Shown here in pieces: positions 9,135 to 17,479 of a stretch of 41,409 nucleotides of DNA. This DNA is from an uncultured Bacteroidales bacterium (GTDB taxonomy: Bacteria; Bacteroidota; Bacteroidia; Bacteroidales; UBA932), in assembly GCA_944326355.1 (NCBI GenBank), contig CALVDO010000020.1, positions 1 through 41,409 on the forward strand, in the 5' to 3' direction. Made by a program: the position numbers and the translations under genes. A model generated the notes under the pieces. That model did no database searches and was not told the origin of the DNA. It worked only from the letters and a program-made list of their open reading frames with translations. Numbering within the stretch: the stretch's first letter is position 1; the number at the start of each line of letters is the position of its first letter.

Positions 9135-10523
9135 TCATCTGTCCCTTCTGATTGCCTTTCCGTTGATCCCGAAGGTACCCTTGCGCTCAAGCCTGAACTC
9201 CACCGGAATCGTCATGGACGTGCGCACCTTGTTGCCGTTCACCCTGCCCGGCCGCCATTTCGGCGAGGCGCTGATTACGCGCACCGCCTCCTCATCGAGC
9301 AGAGGATCCGCCCCCCTGACCACACGCACGTCGGTCACGTTGCCGTCCTTGTCAATGATGAAGTCCACCATTACCTTGCCCTGAATGCCGTCCCTTACGG
9401 CCTGCGCCGGATATTTCAGATACTGATACACCCATTTCTCCAAAAACTGGCGAGGATCGGTGCTGTTGAGGAACATCGGCCTCTGGTCGCAGTCGTAGTA
9501 TGCGACCACGTCATCGTATGAAGGCCCGCGCTTCGGGGCAGGACCGGAATCTCTGAATGCGAGGCTGCCGCTCCTGTTGGAAAGAGCCTGCACATAGTTG
9601 TACACATATTCGAGCTCCCTCTCCATCATGTCAAAGTCTATGATGGACCAGCTGTCGCGCGGCGTGTTATGCTCAGGATACTGTCCCGTCGAAAACATCA
9701 CGGAAGGAATCTCTTTGGCATAGAATGCCCTGTGATCCGAAGGATATATCTCATAAGTGACAAGCTCGGGCCGCACCGGCTGAAGCCCGTCCGACAGTTC
9801 GGAAATCACGGCGTTCAGATCGGCATTTGAGGCCGTATAGGCATAAAAGCCGTTGTCTCCGGTGCCGACCATGTCGAGATTGACCATCGCGTCTATGTTG
9901 TCCACGTCCGAGAATGAGCGGTTGAGGAAATACCAGGCTCCGGCATAGGTCTCCGACGAGGCGCCGAAAGCCACGAAAAGCACCGAACGTCTGAAAAGCA
10001 TGGAATTGGTCGCCACCTTCCGCGCAAGTTCAAGCATCATAGCCAGTCCGGAGGCATTGCCGTTGGCCCCGAAATATATCTGCTCCACCGGCTGCCCGTC
10101 CACCGTCATCATATTGGTGCCGAGGTTGTCAAGCCGTGCTCCCACCACTATGTAGCGGTCCCGCAGGTCCGGGTCATAGCCCTGAACGAACCCGACCACA
10201 TTTCTTGAAGTGAGGGTGTCGGCGCCTTCCTTAGCTATGCCGAACTCATCGCCCTGAGCCGGAGAGAGCACGTCAACACCGCAGGACAGAAGCACAGAAC
10301 GCACATATTCCGCCGCAGCCTTCTCCCCTTCCGAGCCGGCACGCCGTCCCTCATTGTCGGCAGAAGCGATTGTCGAGACATGCTCCTTGAATGCCGTCAC
10401 CGTCTCGCTGTCATACAATTCATCATAGCCGCCCCCGGTCCTGTACTGAGCCTGAGCCGAAATGAGAGCCGAGGCAAGCAGGACGATCACTGAGGCGATT
10501 CTGCAGTGTCCAGTCATGATCAT
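9135..10523 (-). CDS. Secreted M28 peptidase-like protein fused to a TonB C-terminal domain; probably inactive as a peptidase
   Basis: A 462-residue protein with a signal peptide ending near ALISAQAQ, followed by an M28-like domain and, from about residue 375, a TonB_C domain (YLKYPAQAVRDGIQGKVMV to IPVEFRL). The M28 fold is clear, but the zinc ligands are damaged. The HxD motif reads RLD (Arg130). The bridging aspartate motif is GANGNASG (Gly155). The glutamate pair motif is GASSETY (Ser189-Ser190). Only Asp217 (NLDMVG) and His264 (PSDHRAF) remain. There is no membrane anchor of the TonB type, so it is likely free in the periplasm. The ATG at 10521-10523 overlaps the stop of the SPOR gene as ATGA; a GTG six codons earlier is less likely. 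Confidence 0.85.
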   Translation of the reverse strand: MIMTGHCRIASVIVLLASALISAQAQYRTGGGYDELYDSETVTAFKEHVSTIASADNEGRRAGSEGEKAAAEYVRSVLLSCGVDVLSPAQGDEFGIAKEGADTLTSRNVVGFVQGYDPDLRDRYIVVGARLDNLGTNMMTVDGQPVEQIYFGANGNASGLAMMLELARKVATNSMLFRRSVLFVAFGASSETYAGAWYFLNRSFSDVDNIDAMVNLDMVGTGDNGFYAYTASNADLNAVISELSDGLQPVRPELVTYEIYPSDHRAFYAKEIPSVMFSTGQYPEHNTPRDSWSIIDFDMMERELEYVYNYVQALSNRSGSLAFRDSGPAPKRGPSYDDVVAYYDCDQRPMFLNSTDPRQFLEKWVYQYLKYPAQAVRDGIQGKVMVDFIIDKDGNVTDVRVVRGADPLLDEEAVRVISASPKWRPGRVNGNKVRTSMTIPVEFRLERKGTFGINGKAIRRDR

Positions 10524-11038
10524 TCGTTTACGAGTATCCACACGTCCTCCGGGCAGAAATCCCTGCTCCTGATGTCCCTCATGGAATCGAGAACATCCCT
10601 CAGATTGTCCGCGGGAGCAATCGCCACCGCGTTGAAGCCGTTTCTGAAGTTTATGAGAACCGGAGAGAAGCCGTCTTCAGACACTGTCCTGAAGAGCGAT
10701 TCCGCATTGCCCCGGCTCCTGAACGAGCCGACCACCACATAGTACCTCGCATTCAGGCGCGTGGTGAAAAGTCCGCCCATTTCCGAGGGATTGAGAATCG
10801 TCCCGTGCATCTGCCTGAGGGAGTCGAGAATTGCAAGCGAATCCGAAAGCCGCCGCTCCACCTGACGCAGTGAATCTATGCGGGCCTGATGTTCGGCCTC
10901 CTTACGGGCCATCATCTCAATCCTCATCCTGTCGAGCTCCTCGGCCGTAGGCCTTCCCGCCATGCGGCGGAACATGTCGCAGCCGGAGAACAGCAGGGAA
11001 GAGGCAAGCAGTATCGCGATTATTGACTTGTCCTTCAT
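10520..11038 (-). CDS. SPOR-domain lipoprotein
   Basis: A 172-residue lipoprotein with lipobox FSGC (Cys20). A charged helical region with coiled-coil character (about 30-75) follows, then a SPOR-like domain from about 95: RYYVVVGSFRSRGNAESLF, then GFSPVLINFRNGFNAVAIA. SPOR domains bind septal peptidoglycan lacking stem peptides, so a cell-wall or division role in the periplasm is plausible. The gene has its own promoter and is translationally coupled to the M28-like/TonB_C gene, which hints at a joint envelope role. Confidence 0.85.
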   Translation of the reverse strand: MKDKSIIAILLASSLLFSGCDMFRRMAGRPTAEELDRMRIEMMARKEAEHQARIDSLRQVERRLSDSLAILDSLRQMHGTILNPSEMGGLFTTRLNARYYVVVGSFRSRGNAESLFRTVSEDGFSPVLINFRNGFNAVAIAPADNLRDVLDSMRDIRSRDFCPEDVWILVNE

Positions 11039-11063
11039 TCCCGTTTCATTAAGCGTATCTGTG

Positions 11064-11094
11064 CAAATTTAACCATTAAATAATCCGTGACAAA
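11064..11094 (-). promoter_or_regulatory. Promoter of the SPOR lipoprotein gene
   Basis: TTTG (11094-11091), 19 bp, then TAAATTTG (11071-11064) on the minus strand. This is an exact consensus match, with a leader of about 20 bases. Confidence 0.75.
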
Positions 11095-11102
11095 AAAAAT
11101 TA

Positions 11103-11110
11103 TAAATTTG
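11103..11110 (+). promoter_or_regulatory. Putative -7 box for the capA-phoH pair
   Basis: TAAATTTG lies only 10 bases before the ATG at 11121, so the mRNA would be almost leaderless. No good TTG is seen 19-20 bp upstream, where the divergent promoter overlaps. Confidence 0.45.
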
Positions 11111-11120
11111 CGGAAGCAAC

Positions 11121-12443
11121 ATGACGACTAAACGAGAGAATACCTGTTCCGGACCGCGGCCGCGAGGCGTATCCGCATTCATCGCGGGGCTTCTTGCGTG
11201 TGCCGCCCTCACCTCCTGGCCATCACACGCCGCGGGAAAATCCGTAACAGCCGAGACGGATGACATACCCCGGAACGGCTCATCCGCACGGATTCTGACG
11301 GCGAAGACAGCCATAAATGACGACCGGACGCTGAGACGCATGCTTGCGAAGGATCCCGACGTCCTGAATCGCGCCGATACCGCGACGCTGGTATTCACCG
11401 GAGACATGATGCTTCATGCCGCCCAGATTAAGGCTGCTCATGCAAGATACCGCTCGCTCGGCGGCAAAGAGACTGCGGACTCTCACCGGGCCTACGACTT
11501 CAGCCTCTTCCTCAAGGAGATCCGAGGCACTCTCGAAAGCGCCGACATTGCAGTTGCCAACATGGAGTTCACCCTCGGAGGAGCCCCATTCACAGGCTAT
11601 CCGGCGTTCTCCGCTCCGGACTCCTATCCGGAATATGCCGCAGAATGCGGTATTGACATATTTCTGGCTGCCAACAACCACATCTGCGACAAAGGTCCGG
11701 AAGGGATGGCGAGGACAAGGGACAGATACAGAGAAATGGAAAGAGAACGGGGCATACGGTTCACCGGAATCATCGACGTCGGGAAAGGAGAGACGGCCGC
11801 CCCACTTTATGTGAGGGCAAAAGGACTGAGGATAGCCATTCTGAACTTCACCTACGGGACAAACGCCCCGGAGGGAAGAAAGATAAAGACGGCCAGACTG
11901 AGGAGAGAAGAGATGAAGCCATGCCTTGAAGCCGCCGTGAGAGAGGCGGATCTCGTCATCGCACTGCCGCACTGGGGCACGGAATACAGCCTCAGGCATT
12001 CAGTCTCGCAGGAGGCGGATGCCATGTGGCTTGCCGAGAATGGGGCGGACATCATCATAGGGACGCACCCGCATGTGGTTCAGGATTGCGACTCGCTCTC
12101 CGTGAGCCGTAACGGAACGGACAAAAAGGTGCCTGTGATATATTCACTCGGCAACCTGATTTCCAACATGAGCGCCGTAAACACAAGAATCGGGCTCATC
12201 CTTACGCTCAAGGTGAGACGGAGTCCCGACGGACGCGCCGAGCTGCTCGCTCCTGAATTCGACTTCACATGGTGCGCTCTTCCCGGCAGGCTTTCAGATT
12301 CGCACCAGACTGTTCCGGTGAAGGATTTTCTCGGCCGGAAGGACGAATGGGAGCTGCCGTCGGACTGGCTGAACATGAAAGGCACCTATGAAAGAGTGAA
12401 AAGGGAAACTGGAATAACTGATGAAAGACAGGATAGAGGATGA
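11121..12443 (+). CDS. CapA family protein (metallophosphatase-like, secreted)
   Basis: A 440-residue protein with a hydrophobic signal segment (VSAFIAGLLACAALTSWPSHA). The CapA/PGA_cap fold is marked by VFTGDMMLH, VANMEFTLGG, FLAANNHICDKG, VIALPHWGTEY, IIIGTHPHVVQ and IYSLGNLISN. These contain the Asp, Asn and His metal ligands of calcineurin-like phosphoesterases. CapA in Bacillus takes part in poly-gamma-glutamate capsule export; in Bacteroidota the role is not known, and no other capsule gene is nearby. The stop overlaps the phoH start (ATGA), so the two are coupled. Confidence 0.88.
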   Translation: MTTKRENTCSGPRPRGVSAFIAGLLACAALTSWPSHAAGKSVTAETDDIPRNGSSARILTAKTAINDDRTLRRMLAKDPDVLNRADTATLVFTGDMMLHAAQIKAAHARYRSLGGKETADSHRAYDFSLFLKEIRGTLESADIAVANMEFTLGGAPFTGYPAFSAPDSYPEYAAECGIDIFLAANNHICDKGPEGMARTRDRYREMERERGIRFTGIIDVGKGETAAPLYVRAKGLRIAILNFTYGTNAPEGRKIKTARLRREEMKPCLEAAVREADLVIALPHWGTEYSLRHSVSQEADAMWLAENGADIIIGTHPHVVQDCDSLSVSRNGTDKKVPVIYSLGNLISNMSAVNTRIGLILTLKVRRSPDGRAELLAPEFDFTWCALPGRLSDSHQTVPVKDFLGRKDEWELPSDWLNMKGTYERVKRETGITDERQDRG

Positions 12444-13378
12444 AAAAGACCATCACACTGGAAGCCATTGACCCACTTGAGATTTACGGAGCAGGAAACA
12501 GAGTGCTTGAGGCGCTGTGCGGATACTTTCCACGTCTGAAGGTGGCAGCCAGAGGCACGGAGATAATTCTGGAGGGGTCCGAAAGCGACGCGGAAGAATT
12601 TTCGGAGAAGATCAACATGCTGATTGAGCGACGGCTGCACAAGACCAGCCTCACGCCTTATGACGTAGAGGAGATTTTCGAATCGGAAGGAGGGGCGGAA
12701 GCATTCCGCCCGGCCGGAGACTCGGTCATCGTGTACGGCAACGACGGGAAGCCCATAAAGGCCCGCAACAGGGCCCAGCAGAAAATGGTGGAGGCATATT
12801 TTGACAACGACCTGACTTTCGCCGTTGGACCTGCGGGGACAGGAAAGACCTACATTGCCATCGCTCTCGCGGTAAGGGCGCTCAAAAACAGGGAGGTGAA
12901 GAGGATAATCCTCACTCGTCCCGCAGTAGAGGCGGGAGAACGCCTCGGCTTTCTGCCTGGAGACCTGAAGGACAAGCTCGACCCCTATCTCCAGCCGCTC
13001 TATGACGCGCTTGAAGACATGATTCCGCCGAAGAGACTTCAGGATTTCATGGCAGACGGCACAATCCAGATTGCGCCTCTGGCTTACATGAGAGGCAGAA
13101 CCCTCGAAAGGGCCTGCGTGATACTCGACGAGGCGCAGAACACAAATCTCGGCCAGCTCAAGATGTTTCTTACCAGAATGGGGCGTGACGCCAAATTCAT
13201 CGTGACCGGCGACGCGACCCAGATCGACCTGCCGCGCAAAGAGGACTCCGGTCTGCTCAAAGGCATAAGACTCACTGAAAAGATAAAGGGCATAGCCACA
13301 ATATTCTTCAAAGAGGGAGACATTGTCCGACATCCTCTCGTCGCCAAAATCGTCAAGGCGTTCGAGGGACACGAATAA
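12440..13378 (+). CDS. phoH: PhoH-like ATPase
   Basis: A 312-residue cytoplasmic protein. An N-terminal KH-like region (about 1-85) precedes the PhoH nucleotide-binding domain: Walker A GPAGTGKTYIA, then ILTRPAVEAGERLGFLPGDLKDKLDPYLQPLYD, PLAYMRGRTL, Walker B VILDEAQN, and FIVTGDATQIDLP. Family members are RNA helicase-like ATPases linked to RNA handling and phosphate stress. Length is typical. It is coupled to the capA-like gene and followed by a strong terminator. Confidence 0.93.
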   Translation: MKKTITLEAIDPLEIYGAGNRVLEALCGYFPRLKVAARGTEIILEGSESDAEEFSEKINMLIERRLHKTSLTPYDVEEIFESEGGAEAFRPAGDSVIVYGNDGKPIKARNRAQQKMVEAYFDNDLTFAVGPAGTGKTYIAIALAVRALKNREVKRIILTRPAVEAGERLGFLPGDLKDKLDPYLQPLYDALEDMIPPKRLQDFMADGTIQIAPLAYMRGRTLERACVILDEAQNTNLGQLKMFLTRMGRDAKFIVTGDATQIDLPRKEDSGLLKGIRLTEKIKGIATIFFKEGDIVRHPLVAKIVKAFEGHE

Positions 13379-13397
13379 GCGTCCGCAAGGCATAAAC

Positions 13398-13440
13398 AAG
13401 GGGAGCCGGTCCTTTCTGAGGCGGCTCCCCTTTCATTTTT
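13398..13440 (+). terminator. Rho-independent terminator after phoH
   Basis: A perfect 11-bp stem (AAGGGGAGCCG with CGGCTCCCCTT, 13398-13408 and 13422-13432) is followed by TTTCATTTTT. It ends the capA-phoH transcript. The opposing TPR gene ends about 35 bp to the right. Confidence 0.9.
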
Positions 13441-13474
13441 CAACGCGGAAAGATATTATTTCAGCACGGAAAGA

Positions 13475-14794
13475 CTATTTTGCCCTGCCGGCTGCCACGA
13501 TGGCGTCATATTTCTTGTACCCGTCTGCATATTCCTGTCCCTGGTCACGGAATCTGTAGAATATGTTTTTGAGATACTCGGCGATGCTGACCTTGATGTT
13601 CTCGTCCTGGCTTATCTCAAATGCCTTCTCGAACGGCTCGATGGCATTCTTCAGAGCCGTCTCGAACTGCTCGACAAGCGCAGTGTACTTGGCGTCGTCA
13701 AACTCGTTCTGAGCCTTTGACTGGAGATCCAGAGCCTGATCATAATACATCACTCCGATGCCGATGAGACCATAGGCATAGTTAGGGTCGATCTCGTTGG
13801 ACTTCCTGTAGGAGGCGACAGCCTCATCAATGCGGCCGAGCTCCTTATAGATGTTGCCCTCAACATAATACAGGGAAGCGTTGTTCGGCTCGTTTGCCTT
13901 TGCCTTGTCCAGAAGAGAGAAGAGGCGGTCAGGCTCGTCGCCGCTCTCCAGATAATAGTTGATCAGGCCTATGAGGATGCTCTGATTCTGAGGATATGCC
14001 TCGAATCCCTTTTCGAGAACGGCCTTTGCCGCAGTAGTGTCGGCAAGATTCATATCACACTCGGCAAGCTTGGCGAACACTTCGCCGTCCTCCATGTAGC
14101 CGGCCTCGATGCAGGCCTCGAAGAAGCCCTTGGCCCTTGCATAGTCCTTAGACATGGATGCCGTGAATCCGGCATTGTAGAGAGCTATAGTGTCGACTTC
14201 ATTCACCGGCACGGCTGCAGACACTGCGGCGGCCTCGGCAAACATCTCGCTCGCCTTCTTGAGATCACCGAACATATAGGCGTTCATTCCCTCCGTCAGG
14301 TATTTCGACGACAGGTTCTTGATTCCGGCTACGATGTCCTTGAGCTTGCTCTGCTTCACATCCACCTTATATGCCTCCTGATATGCGCCATAGGCTCTGT
14401 CGAGGGCGTCAGGATAGACCGGCTCCGTCACCTCGACGATCTGGAGCTTGCCCTCGGCATCGAAATAGAGATTCCTGCCCGCATACACCTCCTTGGAGAA
14501 AGGCTGGCCAGAAAGGGTCACCTGCTCGACTGAAACCGGCTTCTCTCCGCCCATCATGAACATAAGCTCCTGTTTTCCGGCGCCAATCCACACGTTTCCG
14601 ACCGGAGCGTCATATGCTGCCACATAAGCGTTGGCGAGCTTCATCCAGGTTGCCGGCTTGACAGCTTTCTTAGGATTCTGCGTGGCAGCCTCGGCAGCCT
14701 CCACAGCCTTCTTTGCTTCAGCAGGCGACTTCACCTGCGCATCGGCGATCTGAATTGAGAAAAGAACAGCCAATGCCAAAAAAATCCGTTTCAT
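13475..14794 (-). CDS. Secreted tetratricopeptide-repeat protein
   Basis: A 439-residue protein with a signal peptide (MKRIFLALAVLFSIQIADAQ). A domain of unknown fold (about 30-140) is followed by about six TPR units, for example YNAGFTASMSKDYARAKGFFEACIE, the YYVEGNIYKELGRIDEAVASYRKS region and YGLIGIGVMYYDQA. TPRs mediate protein contacts, here in the periplasm. I chose the ATG at 14792-14794 because it begins the signal peptide; the frame stays open another 30 codons upstream into gyrA, without a plausible start. It lies 16 bases after the gyrA stop and so is probably cotranscribed. Function unknown. Confidence 0.85.
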   Translation of the reverse strand: MKRIFLALAVLFSIQIADAQVKSPAEAKKAVEAAEAATQNPKKAVKPATWMKLANAYVAAYDAPVGNVWIGAGKQELMFMMGGEKPVSVEQVTLSGQPFSKEVYAGRNLYFDAEGKLQIVEVTEPVYPDALDRAYGAYQEAYKVDVKQSKLKDIVAGIKNLSSKYLTEGMNAYMFGDLKKASEMFAEAAAVSAAVPVNEVDTIALYNAGFTASMSKDYARAKGFFEACIEAGYMEDGEVFAKLAECDMNLADTTAAKAVLEKGFEAYPQNQSILIGLINYYLESGDEPDRLFSLLDKAKANEPNNASLYYVEGNIYKELGRIDEAVASYRKSNEIDPNYAYGLIGIGVMYYDQALDLQSKAQNEFDDAKYTALVEQFETALKNAIEPFEKAFEISQDENIKVSIAEYLKNIFYRFRDQGQEYADGYKKYDAIVAAGRAK

Positions 14795-14810
14795 CGTTTC
14801 AAAAAATTTA

Positions 14811-17393
14811 TCAGTTAATGTTATTTTCCTGTTTTTCATCCGCGGAAGAAACGGACCCTGTCTCCGCGCCTTCCTGCTGTCCATCTGAGGTGGCGGCCGC
14901 CTCTCCCCCTACGGACTTGTCCTCGTTGCCTGACACTGCGGACACTGCGGCTATGGCGTCCCCCTCACGGATATTGATGAGCCTTACGCCCTGCGTCGCC
15001 CTTCCCGCGACACGTATGTCCGACACGGCCATCCTGATCGTGATGCCAGAACGGTTGATGATCATAAGGTCATCATCCTCCGTCACGCTCTTGAGAGCCA
15101 CGAGATTGCCTGTCTTCTCCGTTATGCTGATGGTCTTCACGCCCTTTCCTCCCCTGCTGGTGATGCGGTAGGACTCCAGATCCGAGCGCTTTCCATAGCC
15201 GTTCTCACTGACCACGAGAATCGTATGCTCGGAAACGTCCTCCGCCTGCGGGTCGAAGCATACCATTCCTACCACCTCGTCAGAATCATCGATGTTTATG
15301 CCGCGCACTCCCGATGCGGTCCTTCCGAGAGGACGCGCGTCAGTCTCGTCAAAGCGCACGCACCTGCCGTTCCTTCCGGCGAGCAGTATCTGGCAGCGCC
15401 CGTTGGTCATAGCGGCCTCAAGAAGCTCGTCCCCGTCTCTCACCGTGATGGCGTTGACGCCGTTCGTCCTCGGCCTCGAATAGGCTTCAAGCATCGTCTT
15501 CTTGATGATTCCGCGCTTTGTCGCGAGCACGATGTAGTTGCTGTTGACATAAGCCTCGTCCTTGAGATTCTTCACGTTGATATATGCCTTGACGGAGTCC
15601 CCAGGCTCGATGTTGATGACGTTCTGGAGAGCACGTCCCTTGGAGGCCCTTGAGCCCTCCGGAATCTCATACACCTTCAGCCAGTAGCACCTTCCGTTTT
15701 TCGTGAAGAGAAGCATCGTACTGTGCATATTGGCCACATATATGTGCTCTATGAAGTCCTCATCCCTCGTCGTGCTGCCCTTTATGCCCACGCCGCCGCG
15801 GTTCTGCGTCCTGTATTCGGAAAGCGGAGTGCGCTTGATATAGCCGAGATGAGATATCGTTATGACCTCATCATCATCCGGATAGAAGTCCTCAGGATTG
15901 AACTCTTCCGCCGACATCGCGATCTCGGTGCGCCGCGCGTCTCCGAATCTCTCCTTGAGATCCATCGTCTCCTCCTTGATGACCTCCATCTGCCTGTCAT
16001 GACTTGAAAGCACCTCCTCGCAATATGCGATGAACTTCATGAGTTCATCAAACTCGTTCTGAAGCTTCTCGCGCTCAAGTCCGGTGAGCTGGCGGAGCCT
16101 CATCTCGACGATGGCCGTCGCCTGCGGCTCCGTAAAGCCGAAGTTCTCCATGAGCCGTGACCTTGCCTCGTCGGAGGTCTTCGACGCCCTTATCAGCGCG
16201 ATGATCTGGTCTATGATGTCGAGCGCCTTGAGAAGGCCCTCAAGTATGTGTGCACGTTTCTTCGCCCTCTCGAGGTCGAACTTCGTCCTGCGGATGATCA
16301 CGTCATGACGGTGCTCCACAAAATACTTTATGAGCTCCTTGACGTTGAGAGTGCGCGGACGCCCGTTGACAAGAGCGACGTTGTTGACAGAGAAGCTCGA
16401 CTGGAGCGGAGTGTACTTGAAGAGGGTGTTGAGGACCACGCTGGAGTTTGCGTCCTTCTTGAGCTTGATGACGATGCGAAGTCCCTGTCTGGAAGTCTCG
16501 TCGTTGACGTATGATATGCCCTCTATCTTCTTGGACTCGACAAGTTCGGCGATCTTCTCGATCATCTCCCTCTTGTTGACCATATAAGGGATCTCGGTCA
16601 CGACTATCGTCTCGCGGCCCGAGTCGCTCACCTCAATCTCCGTCTTGGATCTGATGACTATACGGCCCCTGCCAGTCTCGAAAGCGTCTCTTATGCCCTG
16701 GCGTCCCTGGATGATGCCTCCTGTCGGGAAGTCCGGCCCCTTTATATAATGCATCAGCTCGTCAATCGTGATGTCCGGATTGTCGATGTAGGCGCAGATC
16801 GCGTCGCAGCATTCGGAAAGATTGTGGGGGGCCATGTTGGTGGCCATTCCCACTGCGATTCCCGAAGACCCGTTCAGAAGCAGCAGCGGGGCCTTCGTCG
16901 GGAGCACTACCGGCTCCTGCAGAGTATCGTCAAAATTGTTCTGGAAGTCAACGGTATCCTTGTCGATGTCCGCCAGCACCTCCTCGGTCAGCTTCTCGAG
17001 CTTGGCCTCTGTGTATCGCATGGCTGCCACGGGGTCACCGTCCATCGATCCGAAGTTTCCCTGCCCGTAGACGAGAGGATATCTCATGTTCCAGTCCTGG
17101 GCCATTCTCGCCATCGCCTCATATACGCTCAAGTCCCCGTGCGGGTGGAACTTTCCGAGCACCTCGCCCACTATTCTGGCTGACTTCTTCGTCTGTCCGG
17201 AATATGAGAGCCCCAGTCCGGCCATTCCGAAGAGGACTCTCCTGTGGACAGGCTTCATGCCGTCCCTCACGTCAGGAAGGGCTCTCGAGACTATCACGGA
17301 CATTGAATAATCAATATACGCGCTGCGCATCTGCTGGTCAATGTTCACCGTCTCGACTCTTCCCGTCTTCACCTCATTTGCCTCATTGTCCAT
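14811..17393 (-). CDS. gyrA: DNA gyrase subunit A
   Basis: An 860-residue type IIA topoisomerase subunit that cuts and rejoins DNA during negative supercoiling. The N-terminus reads [31 protein letters not shown], spanning the family's start of the winged-helix domain. Catalytic Tyr127 is in [10 protein letters not shown], and the [11 protein letters not shown] motif is present. The C-terminal beta-pinwheel follows, with a gyrase-type box variant QNRGGVG near residue 555 and repeated blades such as SRGGKGV. The quinolone region is unusual: [11 protein letters not shown] puts Leu88 and Glu92 at E. coli Ser83 and Asp87. The tail is acidic and Glu/Ser-rich. It is divergent from the clp gene. Confidence 0.96.
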   Translation of the reverse strand: MDNEANEVKTGRVETVNIDQQMRSAYIDYSMSVIVSRALPDVRDGMKPVHRRVLFGMAGLGLSYSGQTKKSARIVGEVLGKFHPHGDLSVYEAMARMAQDWNMRYPLVYGQGNFGSMDGDPVAAMRYTEAKLEKLTEEVLADIDKDTVDFQNNFDDTLQEPVVLPTKAPLLLLNGSSGIAVGMATNMAPHNLSECCDAICAYIDNPDITIDELMHYIKGPDFPTGGIIQGRQGIRDAFETGRGRIVIRSKTEIEVSDSGRETIVVTEIPYMVNKREMIEKIAELVESKKIEGISYVNDETSRQGLRIVIKLKKDANSSVVLNTLFKYTPLQSSFSVNNVALVNGRPRTLNVKELIKYFVEHRHDVIIRRTKFDLERAKKRAHILEGLLKALDIIDQIIALIRASKTSDEARSRLMENFGFTEPQATAIVEMRLRQLTGLEREKLQNEFDELMKFIAYCEEVLSSHDRQMEVIKEETMDLKERFGDARRTEIAMSAEEFNPEDFYPDDDEVITISHLGYIKRTPLSEYRTQNRGGVGIKGSTTRDEDFIEHIYVANMHSTMLLFTKNGRCYWLKVYEIPEGSRASKGRALQNVINIEPGDSVKAYINVKNLKDEAYVNSNYIVLATKRGIIKKTMLEAYSRPRTNGVNAITVRDGDELLEAAMTNGRCQILLAGRNGRCVRFDETDARPLGRTASGVRGINIDDSDEVVGMVCFDPQAEDVSEHTILVVSENGYGKRSDLESYRITSRGGKGVKTISITEKTGNLVALKSVTEDDDLMIINRSGITIRMAVSDIRVAGRATQGVRLINIREGDAIAAVSAVSGNEDKSVGGEAAATSDGQQEGAETGSVSSADEKQENNIN

Positions 17394-17433
17394 TCTATGA
17401 TATTTTTCCCGTTATTACTTTCAGCATAGTCTG

Positions 17434-17441
17434 CAAAGTTA
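17434..17441 (-). promoter_or_regulatory. Putative -7 box of gyrA
   Basis: TAACTTTG on the minus strand fits TAnnTTTG, about 40 bases before the gyrA ATG. A long A/T tract lies upstream in place of a clear TTG element. Confidence 0.5.
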
Positions 17442-17479
17442 AAAAAAAATATTAAATTAGCGAGATTTTAAGACGAAGT

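Noticed and set aside
12386..13399. 337-codon minus-strand frame opposite phoH
   Set aside because: phoH carries all family motifs on the plus strand. The antisense frame has none and overlaps the gene fully.
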